Translations under genes and position numbers: made by a program | Assembly: GCA_945619025.1 (NCBI GenBank) | Contig: CALZBJ010000019.1 | Span: forward strand, 1 to 37,667 | DNA from: CALZBJ01 sp945619025 | Lineage (GTDB): Bacteria > Pseudomonadota > Gammaproteobacteria > Cardiobacteriales > Wohlfahrtiimonadaceae | Length of the DNA stretch: 37,667 bases | Direction of reading: 5' to 3' | The notes under the pieces: model-generated | The model's database searches: none | Seen by the model: only the letters and a program-made list of their open reading frames with translations | What the model was told of the DNA's origin: nothing | Part shown: positions 16,623-25,096 of the stretch, piece by piece | How positions within the stretch are numbered: the first letter of the stretch is position 1 | Layout of the letters: every line of letters begins with the position of its first letter

Positions 16623-17531
16623 ATGACGACCGATCGACTCAGTACTAACGCTAAATTAAATCAATTCTCCCCCGCCACGTTCAAAATGGCACTTTCGATG
16701 ATTATCTTCGGCTCTGTGGGGTTTTTCTCCCAGCATACAGGGCTTCCCGCGCTTGAGCTCGTCTTTATTCGCTGCGTTGCTGCATCACTCTTTTTGGGCT
16801 TTTTATGGGTGGTGACCGGAGGCGCAAAACGGGAAGTTTGGCATAAACGTGAAGTGATTCAAATTATGATCTGCGGTCTGTTTTTAATTTTAAATTGGGT
16901 CTATCTCTTTAAAACGATCGAATATTCGGGCGTTACCATTGCCATTTCGCTCTACCACCTTGCACCGGTGATTGTGCTCTTTTTGGGGGCCTTTATCTAT
17001 AAAGAATCGCTCACTCTGCCCGTTGTGCTCGCAATGCTTTTTTGCTTTATCGGCATTATCGCGATCGCTCTTGATAAACCCACTGGCGGCGTTCAGACCG
17101 AATTTTTGTCAAAAGGGATTATCTGGGGCGTGCTCTCCGCGGTTTTTTATGCGCTTTTAACCTTAACAGGAAAAGGCATTCATAAGATGAGCGCTTATGC
17201 CACAACGCTTTTGCAAGTGGTGCTTGGCGTTGCAATCCTAAGTCCTTTTGTAGATTTTTCTGCTTTTAATCATCTCACTGCAAGCAATTGGGCCTACATT
17301 ACCGTGACCGGCTTTTTGCATACCGGCATTGTGTTTTATCTCTTCTTTGCGAGCATTCGTGAATTATCAACGCAAACCATCTCAATTCTCGTCTTTTTAG
17401 ATCCGCTCGTCGCGATCTTTATGGATCTCTTTATTACTGGATTTATGCCCTCTTTCTACCAGTGGATCGGCGTATTACTGATCTTTGGCGGCATGGCGCT
17501 TACCCTACTTCCAAAGCGCTACGGGCAATAA
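16623..17531 (+). CDS. EamA-family (DMT superfamily) transporter
   Basis: A 302-residue inner-membrane protein with about ten hydrophobic helices in two EamA repeats. Each repeat ends in a typical segment: LYHLAPVIVLFLGAFIYKESLT in the first, and SILVFLDPLVAIFMDLFITG then GVLLIFGGMAL in the second. Such proteins export or import amino acids, nucleosides or other metabolites; the substrate cannot be told from sequence. The start is uncertain: there is no good ribosome site at the first ATG, and a second ATG lies at residue 22 before the first helix. It is monocistronic, ending at a strong terminator. Confidence 0.85.
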   Translation: MTTDRLSTNAKLNQFSPATFKMALSMIIFGSVGFFSQHTGLPALELVFIRCVAASLFLGFLWVVTGGAKREVWHKREVIQIMICGLFLILNWVYLFKTIEYSGVTIAISLYHLAPVIVLFLGAFIYKESLTLPVVLAMLFCFIGIIAIALDKPTGGVQTEFLSKGIIWGVLSAVFYALLTLTGKGIHKMSAYATTLLQVVLGVAILSPFVDFSAFNHLTASNWAYITVTGFLHTGIVFYLFFASIRELSTQTISILVFLDPLVAIFMDLFITGFMPSFYQWIGVLLIFGGMALTLLPKRYGQ

Positions 17532-17567
17532 AATTATAAATTTAAGAATTTAAAGTTTCAGACAAAC

Positions 17568-17603
17568 AAAAAGCTATTCTCTCTAATAGATGAATAGCTT
17601 TTT
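17568..17603. terminator. Terminator after the EamA transporter, probably bidirectional
   Basis: AAAAAGCTATTC pairs with GAATAGCTTTTT across a 12-base loop. It serves the transporter and, in the other direction, the small membrane peptide gene. Confidence 0.85.
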
Positions 17604-17659
17604 CATTCGCGCCGTTATTATTTCGATTGACCTGTCCTAAATAATGTTTACAGGTACGC

Positions 17660-17749
17660 TTAAATCTCAAAATAATAGAGAAGATACGCGATCACAATCA
17701 CGGTAAGCACAGCACCTAATACCACAGCTGTATACTTTAAAAATTGCAT
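17660..17749 (-). CDS. Small single-span membrane peptide, 29 residues
   Basis: A short ORF starting MQFLKYTAVVLGAVL and ending AYLLYYFEI. It has a charged residue at position 5, about 18 uninterrupted hydrophobic residues, and an acidic end. GGGAG lies six bases before the ATG. The ORF is followed by a strong terminator about 57 bases downstream, so it has the parts of an independent gene. Small proteins of this kind often modify a larger membrane enzyme or transporter, but I do not recognise the family; it does not resemble CydX. Its neighbours, an EamA transporter and the copper module, are on the other strand. Confidence 0.55.
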   Translation of the reverse strand: MQFLKYTAVVLGAVLTVIVIAYLLYYFEI

Positions 17750-17900
17750 TCTACACTCCCTACGATGCAAGGTGCCGCTTTATACCATGCGCACGCTTGC
17801 TGATTTAATGTCTAAATTTATTGAGCCCCTATTGTACCCTGCTCTTCCTCGTTTTTAAAGGAAAAATCGTTTCTAAATGAAAGCGATTCCCATTTATTCA

Positions 17901-17929
17901 TTGACTCTTTGCCCTGCCCAAACTACAAT
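17901..17929 (+). promoter_or_regulatory. Sigma70 promoter of copY-copA
   Basis: TTGACT (17901-17906) and TACAAT (17924-17929) are separated by exactly 17 bases, which puts the transcription start near 17936, just before the cop box. Confidence 0.75.
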
Positions 17930-17942
17930 TACCCCATAAAAC

Positions 17943-17952
17943 GACATCTGTA
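17943..17952. promoter_or_regulatory. cop box (CopY operator)
   Basis: GACATCTGTA is an exact match to the CopY operator consensus KACANNTGTA described in lactic acid bacteria. It lies at about +7 to +16 of the proposed transcript, where a bound repressor would block initiation. Only one full box is seen. Confidence 0.7.
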
Positions 17953-17975
17953 GTCATACTGTAAAAGGAGTGCTT

Positions 17976-18461
17976 ATGGCCGCCGATCCAAAAATCGACA
18001 TTACCGATTCTGAATGGGAAATTATGCGTGTGCTCTGGACGCAAAAAGAGTGCACCAGCAACGATGTAATCCGCATTTTAAAAGAGAAGATGAATTGGCA
18101 ACCAACCACCATTAAAACCCTGCTCGCCCGCCTGGTAAAAAAAGATCTCGTCGGCACTGAAAAAGAGGGAAATCGCTATCGCTATCGCCCGCTTGTGTCA
18201 GAATCCGAATCCTGGGAAGCGGCAACGGATTCCCTATTTGAGCATATTTGCGCACAGAAAATGGGCCGGAAAATTGCATCGATGATTCGCGCCTCAAAAC
18301 TCTCATTTGCCGATATTGAGATGCTTGAAGAGACGCTTAAAAAGAAACGTCAAAGCGCCGTTTCCGCCATTGATTGCGATTGTACGCCGGGACAATGCGG
18401 CTGCGAGCCTGGTACTTGTAGCGCAACGCAGACGATCGAGCCCCCTAAATCCATTAATTAA
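17976..18461 (+). CDS. copY: Copper-responsive repressor, CopY type (BlaI/MecI family)
   Basis: A winged-helix BlaI/MecI/CopY repressor of 161 residues. The N-terminal half has ITDSEWEIMRVLW and the recognition region TTIKTLLARLVKKDLV. The C-terminal tail carries Cys134, Cys136, Cys141 and Cys143 in the CxCx4CxC pattern by which CopY binds Zn (repressing) or Cu(I) (releasing DNA). That tail separates it from BlaI and MecI. The ATG is preceded by AAAGGAG with a five-base spacer; a GTG six bases upstream is a poorer start. An operator sits over the promoter, and the gene is followed after nine bases by copA, so autoregulated copper control is expected. Confidence 0.92.
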   Translation: MAADPKIDITDSEWEIMRVLWTQKECTSNDVIRILKEKMNWQPTTIKTLLARLVKKDLVGTEKEGNRYRYRPLVSESESWEAATDSLFEHICAQKMGRKIASMIRASKLSFADIEMLEETLKKKRQSAVSAIDCDCTPGQCGCEPGTCSATQTIEPPKSIN

Positions 18462-18470
18462 GGAGACCCC

Positions 18471-20702
18471 ATGAGCCAAACAACGACTCCCCAAAAAACC
18501 GTCAACGCGGATGAGCGCATTCGTCTCAACGTGATCGGTATGACCTGCACCAACTGCTCTGCCGGCGTTGAACGTGTCCTAAATCGTGATAAAGGCGTGG
18601 AAAAAGCTTCGGTCAGTTTTGCCAATAAACGCGCCATGGTCTCGTTTGATTCCACTAAAACCGACATCGACACCCTAATTAAACGCATCCAGCGAGCGGG
18701 ATTTGACGCCATTGTCGATGATGAATTTCACCGTGAAGAGATGGAAGCTGCGCAAAAAGCCTCCCTCCAAAAACTGCAAAATAGACTCATCATCAGCGCC
18801 CTTTTAAGTGCGCCGATGCTCCTTGGGATGATCTTCCAAATGCTCGGCAGTAATGCGGGCTGGGTCAATTTCGTACATACGCCTTGGGTTCAATTGCTCC
18901 TCACAACGCCCGTTCAATTTTGGATCGGTTCGCGTTTTTATAAAGGCGCCTACACCTCCCTTAAAAATCGCTCGCCCAATATGGATGTACTCGTTGCGCT
19001 TGGCACTACCGCCGCGTTTCTCTACAGTTTTTATAATGGCTTTCTCGGGAGCAATCCGCACCATCTCTATTTTGAGAGTTCCGCGGTCATTATCACCCTC
19101 ATTTTGCTCGGGAATTTCTTTGAAGAACGGGCAAAAAGTCGCACTGGCGCGGCCATTAAAGAGCTGATGGAGCTCCAAGCAAAAACGGCAATTCGTATTG
19201 ATGAAGAGGGGAATGAGAGCGAGATCGCCATTGAAGAGGTGGTAATTGGCGATCTTCTGTTAGTCCACCCGGGGAAAAATATTCCCGTCGATGGCGTTGT
19301 AGTCAAAGGTCACTCCACCATCGATGAAAGCATGTTAACCGGTGAATCAATTCCCGTTGAAAAAGGGGTTGAGAGCGAGGTATTTAGCGGAACGATCAAT
19401 CAGAGCGGCATTATCACGCTCCGCGCCACCAAACTTGGCCATGAGAGTACGCTCGCGCGCATCATTAAGATGGTCGAAGAGGCTCAAGGAAGCCAAGCAC
19501 CCATTCAAAAAATCGCCGATCGCGTCTCAGCAATCTTTGTCCCGACCGTTGTCACCATTGCGCTCTTAACACTCGTTATCACGTGGTTTATCACGCACGA
19601 TTCCGCCAAAGCGATTATGCATAGCGTCGCCGTATTAGTGATTGCTTGCCCCTGCGCGCTCGGCCTTGCAACCCCGACCGCCATAATGGTGGGCACAGGT
19701 CTTGGCGCTCGCAACGGGATTTTAATTAAAAATGGTGAAGCCCTTGAGCGAGTTTCAAAAACAAACGCACTCATTTTAGATAAAACCGGCACCATTACCG
19801 AAGGGCATCCTGAAGTGACTGATTTTATCGCACTTAATACAACCTCCGAGCAAGAGGCGTTAACCATTTTAACCGCGCTTGAGCGTAACTCAGAACATCC
19901 CCTTGGAAAAGCGATCTATCGCTACGGATCGGCTCAGTGTGACACCCTTCCCGAGGTAACCGATTTTAATACGCTCGTCGGATCAGGCATTGAGGGAACC
20001 ATTGACGGAAAACGCTACTTTGTTGGCTCGCCCCGCTTTATGGCTGAGCAGTCGATCAATCTTAGCGCACACGAAACAGCTCAAACCGAGCTTGAGGCGA
20101 TGGGAAAAACCGTCATGCTGTTAAGCAGTGAAACCGAATTAATCGCAATGATTGCTGTGGCTGACAACGTGAAAGCCCGTTCAAAAGAGGCGATTGCTTC
20201 TCTTATGAATCGAGGAATCGAGGTCTATATGATGACCGGTGATAACAAGCGCACCGCAGAGAAAATTGGCGCCGATGTTGGGCTCGATTCCAGCCATATT
20301 TTTGCCGAAGTATTGCCAGAAGATAAAGCGGCGCACGTTGCAACGTTGCAAGCGGAAGGGAAAAACGTGGCCATGGTGGGCGATGGGATGAATGACGCAC
20401 CCGCGCTTGCTCAAGCCGATACCGGCATTGCCATGGGAACCGGCACAGATATTGCGATCGAAAGCGCCGATATCACCATTATGAATGGCGATCTTATTAA
20501 CCTCAATCGCATGCTCAATCTCTCTCATCTCACCATGCAAAAAATCAAGCAAAATCTCTTCTGGGCATTTATCTATAACTCCATTGGAATTCCTTTTGCA
20601 GCGCTCGGGTTCTTAAGTCCGATTGTCGCCGGTGCTGCGATGGCCTTTAGCTCGGTCTCCGTAGTCACCAACAGTCTTCTTCTGAATCGGAAAAAGATTT
20701 AG
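18471..20702 (+). CDS. copA: Copper-exporting P1B-type ATPase
   Basis: An inner-membrane ATPase that pumps Cu(I) out of the cytoplasm. The 743-residue chain has one N-terminal HMA domain with GMTCTNC (Cys26, Cys29) and eight predicted membrane helices. The actuator loop has TGES. The transport site CPC is at Cys393 and Cys395, the phosphorylated Asp437 is in DKTGT, and the nucleotide-domain SEHPLG and hinge GDGMNDAPAL (near 637) are present. GGAG lies ahead of the ATG, nine bases after copY. Many relatives carry two HMA domains; this one has a single domain. It is the only structural gene of the module; no CopZ chaperone is adjacent. Confidence 0.96.
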   Translation: MSQTTTPQKTVNADERIRLNVIGMTCTNCSAGVERVLNRDKGVEKASVSFANKRAMVSFDSTKTDIDTLIKRIQRAGFDAIVDDEFHREEMEAAQKASLQKLQNRLIISALLSAPMLLGMIFQMLGSNAGWVNFVHTPWVQLLLTTPVQFWIGSRFYKGAYTSLKNRSPNMDVLVALGTTAAFLYSFYNGFLGSNPHHLYFESSAVIITLILLGNFFEERAKSRTGAAIKELMELQAKTAIRIDEEGNESEIAIEEVVIGDLLLVHPGKNIPVDGVVVKGHSTIDESMLTGESIPVEKGVESEVFSGTINQSGIITLRATKLGHESTLARIIKMVEEAQGSQAPIQKIADRVSAIFVPTVVTIALLTLVITWFITHDSAKAIMHSVAVLVIACPCALGLATPTAIMVGTGLGARNGILIKNGEALERVSKTNALILDKTGTITEGHPEVTDFIALNTTSEQEALTILTALERNSEHPLGKAIYRYGSAQCDTLPEVTDFNTLVGSGIEGTIDGKRYFVGSPRFMAEQSINLSAHETAQTELEAMGKTVMLLSSETELIAMIAVADNVKARSKEAIASLMNRGIEVYMMTGDNKRTAEKIGADVGLDSSHIFAEVLPEDKAAHVATLQAEGKNVAMVGDGMNDAPALAQADTGIAMGTGTDIAIESADITIMNGDLINLNRMLNLSHLTMQKIKQNLFWAFIYNSIGIPFAALGFLSPIVAGAAMAFSSVSVVTNSLLLNRKKI

Positions 20703-20732
20703 CTTAGACACATTAAAATCATTATTTGAAAC

Positions 20733-20755
20733 GCCCTCATCATGAGGGCTTTTTT
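20733..20755 (+). terminator. Terminator after copA
   Basis: GCCCTC and GAGGGC form a stem around a five-base loop, followed directly by six T. Confidence 0.9.
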
Positions 20756-20868
20756 GCTCAAAAAGCATGCGGTATTTTTTAACGAAAATCTTATAATAAA
20801 ATGCTAATAACGTTTAGCGTTAATGACAATAAAAATCCATACAAATAATACACCTTGAGAGCTTCATT

Positions 20869-21321
20869 ATGACTGATACCAAAACGTACTTACAAACCCT
20901 ACTCAATCATGAAATCCCGTTAACTTACGCCCTTGGAATCGAAGTGGAATCGTGGTTTGACAGCCGTCTTACCCTGAATCTCCCGCTTAAACCGAACATG
21001 AATCACATGAGCACTGCTTTTGGTGGAAGCATCTATTGCGCGGGCGTTATTGCTGGCTGGAGCTGGGTGCATCTCTATCTCAAATCCCATGACATTACCG
21101 AGCCGCATATCGTCGTGCATCACGCCCATATCGATTATCATCTCCCCGTTAAAGCCGATGCGCTTGCGATTTGTAATCCCCCTGAAGTTAAAACGCTTGA
21201 GAAATTTACCAAGGTATTTAAACGCTACCAAAAGGGACGTTTAGAGCTTGTTACCACCATTGAAGTAGAAGGCGAGATTGCCGCGACCTTTACCGGACAA
21301 TTTGCCGTTTATTGCGATTAA
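20869..21321 (+). CDS. Putative thioesterase, YiiD C-terminal domain family
   Basis: A 150-residue hot-dog-fold protein resembling the C-terminal domain of E. coli YiiD (FabY), where the domain stands alone here without the acetyltransferase part. The conserved stretch is LPLKPNMNHMSTAFGGSIY, followed by an AGWSWVHL helix; the family consensus is PLxxNxNxxGTAFGGSL-like. It may act on an acyl-thioester in fatty-acid metabolism; the substrate is unknown. GAGAG is upstream of the ATG. The gene is monocistronic and faces recJ. Confidence 0.75.
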   Translation: MTDTKTYLQTLLNHEIPLTYALGIEVESWFDSRLTLNLPLKPNMNHMSTAFGGSIYCAGVIAGWSWVHLYLKSHDITEPHIVVHHAHIDYHLPVKADALAICNPPEVKTLEKFTKVFKRYQKGRLELVTTIEVEGEIAATFTGQFAVYCD

Positions 21322-21357
21322 TAAACGATTAATGGGCGATTCAATTATTGCGGGCAT

Positions 21358-21382
21358 AAAAAAAGACACCCCGGAGGGTGTC
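21358..21382 (-). terminator. Terminator of the pssA-recJ operon
   Basis: GACACCC and GGGTGTC form a seven-base-pair stem with a four-base loop. On the minus strand it is followed by seven T, so it stops leftward transcripts coming from recJ. Confidence 0.85.
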
Positions 21383-21388
21383 AAATAA

Positions 21389-21441
21389 CGATCGTTAAAT
21401 TGAACGATCGGGGAGGAAAATAATCTCCTATAGTGTAGGAG
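21389..21441. repeat. Two further tandem hairpins downstream of recJ
   Basis: CGATCGTT (21389-21396) pairs with AACGATCG (21403-21410), and CTCCTA (21425-21430) pairs with TAGGAG (21436-21441). Neither has a T run. They may stabilise the 3' end of the recJ transcript. Confidence 0.4.
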
Positions 21442-21517
21442 AGTTTCGTCATTTATTTGTGAATATTTTCAACAGCCCCGATATTTATCGTAAATGACGC
21501 TTCAATTGAGCCATCCG

Positions 21518-23227
21518 TTAGGCCGTCACCTCAAAATAATCGACGATCATTTGAAAGTTTCTCCGCCCCATCCACTCGTTCACATCAAGCTTAAAGGCAC
21601 AATGAACACGGCGCGCATTATCGACGATTTGATGGGCTTGAAAAAAGGCGATCGCATCGAAAATTTCACCAAATTGCGGGTGTTTCAACGTCATTTTAAT
21701 GTGCTGATCTTTTAAAATGCGATAGTTCATCAATTCAAATTCCGCATCAAAACAAGGCTCGGGAAATTCTTGGCCCCACGGAAATGCAAGCCGAAGCTGA
21801 TCGGCAATCCGCGTGCTATAGGCTTCTATCGGAAGCTCGCCATCACTATAAATCACCTGATTAAAAGTCTCATCGCTCACAAAGCGCGACACCTCCTCCT
21901 CAAGCGATTCACGAAATTCATCAAAATGACGCTCAAGGAGCGATAATCCCGCCGCCATCGCATGCCCACCAAAACTTAAAATCATGCCCTGATGCTTTTG
22001 CGCCACATTGCTTAAAATATCGCGAATATGGAGGCCTTTAATGGAGCGCCCTGAGCCTTTTAAAACGCCCTCATCATCATAGGCAAAAATAAAGGTCGGA
22101 CGGAAATATTGCTCTTTAATCCGCGAAGCAACAATCCCGGTAACGCCCTGATGCCAGCTCTCATCATAGAGCGCGATACTATTGGGAAGCGTCTCTTCTT
22201 TGAGTTTCAACGTCGATAAAATCACATCGGCTCGTTCGCGGGTCTCCCCTTCAATCTGCCGGCGTGCTTGATTTAATTCATAGAGCTCAAAGGCATATTT
22301 TCGCGCAGTAGGATAGTCATTGGCGAGCAGACATTCAATGCCGATCGTCATATCATCAAGGCGCCCTGCCGCATTTAAAAGTGGCGCAAGTCCAAATCCA
22401 ATATCACTTGTTGAGAGCGAATCACGATCTTTCGAAGAGGCTTCAATCAGCGCATTAATCCCGTGAATCGTGCGACCATGACGAATCCGCGCGAGTCCCT
22501 GCTGAACCAGTCGGCGGTTATTAGCATCTAGCGGCACCAAGTCCGCAACGGTGCCGAGCGCAACAATATCGAGATATTTACCTAAATTGGGCGGATTATC
22601 CCCAAAATAGCCCTCTTCATGAAGCCGGGAACGCACACTTAAAAGAAGATAATAGATCACCCCAACGCCCGCAAGCGCCTTACTCTCAAAGGGGTCGCTC
22701 TCTAAATTGGGATTCACAATCGCATCCGCATCAGGAAGCGTGTCAGGAGGCAAATGGTGATCGGTGACAATCACCTTCATTCCAAGGGATTTCGCAAGCG
22801 CAACCCCTTCAATATTCGAGATTCCATTATCAACCGTAATTAAGAGATCCGGCACCTTATCATAGGCAAGTTTATTGACGATACTGCGGGATAATCCATA
22901 CCCATCAAAAACCCGATGCGGCACCACATAACGGATATTTCGATGTCCAAATTCATGGAAAATCCGCATCGATAACGCAATGCTCGTCGCGCCATCCACA
23001 TCATAATCGCCTACCATCACAATCTCTTGATTCTCTTTAATTGCAGTGACCACAAGGTCGGTAGCCTTTTCAATATTTAAGAGCGAATGGAACGGTAAAA
23101 GATGACGCAGCCCGAGATCAAAATCCTCTTCCGAGGTGAGCGAACGGCGCTGTAAGATGGTGTTAATAAAATCAGGATAGAGCTCAGATTGAAGCGAATG
23201 CTTCGGCTCACGACGAATAATTTTCAT
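21518..23227 (-). CDS. recJ: Single-stranded-DNA-specific 5'-3' exonuclease RecJ
   Basis: A DHH-family exonuclease working in recombinational and mismatch repair. The 569 residues match the E. coli length of about 577. Motif DYDVDGATS near residue 98, VTDHH, the GFGLAPLLNAAGRLDD block, the DHHA1 region with SFGGHAMAAG, and the C-terminal OB domain are all visible. The ATG lacks a clear ribosome site. It is the last gene of the pssA operon, 58 bases after the RpfE-like gene, and is followed by a terminator on its own strand. Confidence 0.97.
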   Translation of the reverse strand: MKIIRREPKHSLQSELYPDFINTILQRRSLTSEEDFDLGLRHLLPFHSLLNIEKATDLVVTAIKENQEIVMVGDYDVDGATSIALSMRIFHEFGHRNIRYVVPHRVFDGYGLSRSIVNKLAYDKVPDLLITVDNGISNIEGVALAKSLGMKVIVTDHHLPPDTLPDADAIVNPNLESDPFESKALAGVGVIYYLLLSVRSRLHEEGYFGDNPPNLGKYLDIVALGTVADLVPLDANNRRLVQQGLARIRHGRTIHGINALIEASSKDRDSLSTSDIGFGLAPLLNAAGRLDDMTIGIECLLANDYPTARKYAFELYELNQARRQIEGETRERADVILSTLKLKEETLPNSIALYDESWHQGVTGIVASRIKEQYFRPTFIFAYDDEGVLKGSGRSIKGLHIRDILSNVAQKHQGMILSFGGHAMAAGLSLLERHFDEFRESLEEEVSRFVSDETFNQVIYSDGELPIEAYSTRIADQLRLAFPWGQEFPEPCFDAEFELMNYRILKDQHIKMTLKHPQFGEIFDAIAFFQAHQIVDNARRVHCAFKLDVNEWMGRRNFQMIVDYFEVTA

Positions 23228-23285
23228 AGAATATGGTTTAAATAGAGGTCAAAATAGAAGGCAAAAAATCGACGTTATTCATCGA

Positions 23286-24296
23286 TCATTTAGCATAATC
23301 ATTAAAATGATAGCTCACTTTCGGGCGACGCAGGCTAAATCTAAAATTAAAGCCCCGCTCATACTGGTAGCGGCAGCCTAACCCATCATCAATAATAAGG
23401 CGCCCCACAGTTTTATTCTCAACCGCCCGCATCACCGGCTCAAGATATTTAGCAATTAAGCGCTCGCGCGCCGCTTCCCACAGCGAAAAACGCTCATAAG
23501 AGAGCTCGTATAGGAGCGTGTCATCAATAATGCAGATCTGTTTATGGTTTTCAATCATCTGATCGATATCGGCAAGCCCAACGTCAAGATCAAAATACGC
23601 TAAGCCCAAATGTTCCGCCAGCCCACGATAGATCGGGTTTTGCGCGAAGATTGCCGTATAGTGATAATCTTTTACGAGCGGGATTGTACCGCGATTTCCC
23701 CAGGGCCAAATGTATTGAATCGGCTCTTTTTGGCGCTGATTAAGCGGTAAATTTTGCAACCAATTGTGCGCTTCCTTAAACCGCAATTGCCATAGTGGCG
23801 CATCACTGCCAGAGAGCCCAATCGTACGGAGATTCCGATCTTGAATTAGCCAAGGCACCGTTGACGAAACATCCGCATAATCCCCAAGTGAAAGGTACCA
23901 ATCGCCCTCTTTAGTAATGATCGAATCTTCCGCAAAGGAGAACTCTGCCGCAAACGCGCCGGCGATTTCATGGACAATTTTCGGATTAAAATTAATGCGA
24001 TTATGACGATTTAAAAGATTTAATTTAAACCAATCGGTGGTTTTAGAACGAAAGCCAATTCCGCGAATCCCATACCACGCCCACGGCACCTGATCAGAGA
24101 TGCTAAAAAGCTCAGTTAATGTCGCTTGAAATGGCGCAAACGGTTGCGCACTGTCGTAGGGTGTCACCGTTTTTGAGGAACGGCTAATCATTTTATCGAG
24201 CGATGAGTTCGAACTGTAATTTTCCAGCAACGGCTTCCAATCGGAATCTAAAATCCCGGTAAACCCTGGTAACAAGAAAAAAAGAGTCGGCTTCAT
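23286..24296 (-). CDS. RpfE-like protein (phosphoglycerate-mutase-like regulatory family)
   Basis: A 336-residue cytoplasmic protein. The best landmark is IQYIWPWGNRGTIP near residue 200, followed by a segment ending RGLAEHLGL. This matches the LWxWGxGxxP and GLA pattern of the Xanthomonas RpfE / COG4255 family, related in part to cofactor-independent phosphoglycerate mutases. The adjacency to recJ supports this, because rpfE lies next to recJ in Xanthomonas as well. The biochemical function of the family is not known. The start lies two bases after the tusA-like stop, so the genes are coupled. Confidence 0.6.
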   Translation of the reverse strand: MKPTLFFLLPGFTGILDSDWKPLLENYSSNSSLDKMISRSSKTVTPYDSAQPFAPFQATLTELFSISDQVPWAWYGIRGIGFRSKTTDWFKLNLLNRHNRINFNPKIVHEIAGAFAAEFSFAEDSIITKEGDWYLSLGDYADVSSTVPWLIQDRNLRTIGLSGSDAPLWQLRFKEAHNWLQNLPLNQRQKEPIQYIWPWGNRGTIPLVKDYHYTAIFAQNPIYRGLAEHLGLAYFDLDVGLADIDQMIENHKQICIIDDTLLYELSYERFSLWEAARERLIAKYLEPVMRAVENKTVGRLIIDDGLGCRYQYERGFNFRFSLRRPKVSYHFNDYAK

Positions 24297-24298
24297 AC

Positions 24299-24571
24299 TT
24301 ATTTTTCAATAATAAAGGTGTAGATTCCGCTTGCTTCGGAAAATTCTACAAGTGTGGAAGATGTACGACTCAAATACGCTTTGAAATCGATCTCGGCATG
24401 GGCATCGGTTGCGAGGACTTTTATGCGCTCGCCCTCCGCCATATCGCGCAGTGCTTGTTTGGTTTTCAAGATCGGCATTGGACAATTTAAGCCTGTTAAA
24501 TCAAGTTCTTTCACGCTTGTATTTGCTCCATTAAAATCACCCCTGCATTTTTGGGCAGCGGGCGAGGTCAT
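24299..24571 (-). CDS. TusA-family sulfurtransferase-like protein
   Basis: A small TusA/SirA-fold protein carrying the conserved LDLTGLNCPMPILKTKQAL, whose Cys in CPxP carries persulfide sulfur. The annotated ATG gives 90 residues but has no ribosome site. A GTG at residue 20, with GGAG 11 bases upstream, would give about 71 residues, closer to the usual size, so the start is uncertain. It lies in the middle of the pssA-recJ operon, 24 bases after rimI. In TusA proteins sulfur is passed to tRNA thiolation or other acceptors; a specific partner is not visible here. Confidence 0.8.
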   Translation of the reverse strand: MTSPAAQKCRGDFNGANTSVKELDLTGLNCPMPILKTKQALRDMAEGERIKVLATDAHAEIDFKAYLSRTSSTLVEFSEASGIYTFIIEK

Positions 24572-24595
24572 CTGTCGTCAATTTATATATTATAG

Positions 24596-25096
24596 TTAAA
24601 ATAATTGAGTCATCGTATCATAAAAAGCGTACGCCATCACGATTGCGTCTTCCCGCTTCTCAGTTTCGGTTGGATAATAGTTTTTCCGCAATCCTATCTC
24701 ATTAAAGCCGCGTTTTTCATAGAGTTTGATCGCTGGAATATTGGATTTTCGCACCTCTAAGATCATCATCGAAATCGGCGCGTTTTTTGCACTTTGTAAG
24801 AGATAATCGAGCAGAAAGCCACCATAGCCACGCCCCTGAAAAACGGGATCTACCGCAATATTAAGCAGATGTAATTCATCGGCAATCTGCGATAAGAGCG
24901 CAAACCCCACGATTCCCTCTGTATCACTTTTCAAGAGAACTTTTGCCCCTTGAAAGTGCATCGCGGTATCAAACGTTTTCTGATCCCACGGCACCACATG
25001 CGCCGCTTGCTCAATGCGATAAATTTGATCGAGATCACCTTTATGAATGGCAAATATTTGCAGCGCGCCATCATCACTTTGAAAGAGTGCTTCCAT
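24596..25096 (-). CDS. rimI: Ribosomal protein S18-alanine N-acetyltransferase
   Basis: A GNAT acetyltransferase that modifies the N terminus of ribosomal protein S18. The acetyl-CoA loop reads VDPVFQGRGYGGFLLDYLL, after IADELHLLNIAV. LEVRKSNIPAIKLYEKRGF and RKNYYP are the classic RimI end. The start is the ATG that shares a base with the upstream stop (TGATG), with GGAG eight bases ahead; a GTG three bases earlier is the alternative. RimI is often next to UDG-like genes in Gammaproteobacteria, as here. Confidence 0.93.
   Translation of the reverse strand: MEALFQSDDGALQIFAIHKGDLDQIYRIEQAAHVVPWDQKTFDTAMHFQGAKVLLKSDTEGIVGFALLSQIADELHLLNIAVDPVFQGRGYGGFLLDYLLQSAKNAPISMMILEVRKSNIPAIKLYEKRGFNEIGLRKNYYPTETEKREDAIVMAYAFYDTMTQLF

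Noticed and set aside
17060..17070. GCGATCGC octamers resembling cyanobacterial HIP1
   Set aside because: A few scattered copies (also near 21648 and 31888) are expected from the codon use (GCG ATC GC); no regular repeat was seen.
18804..20552. Leftward open frames inside copA
   Set aside because: Antisense to well-conserved ATPase motifs, with no signals of their own.
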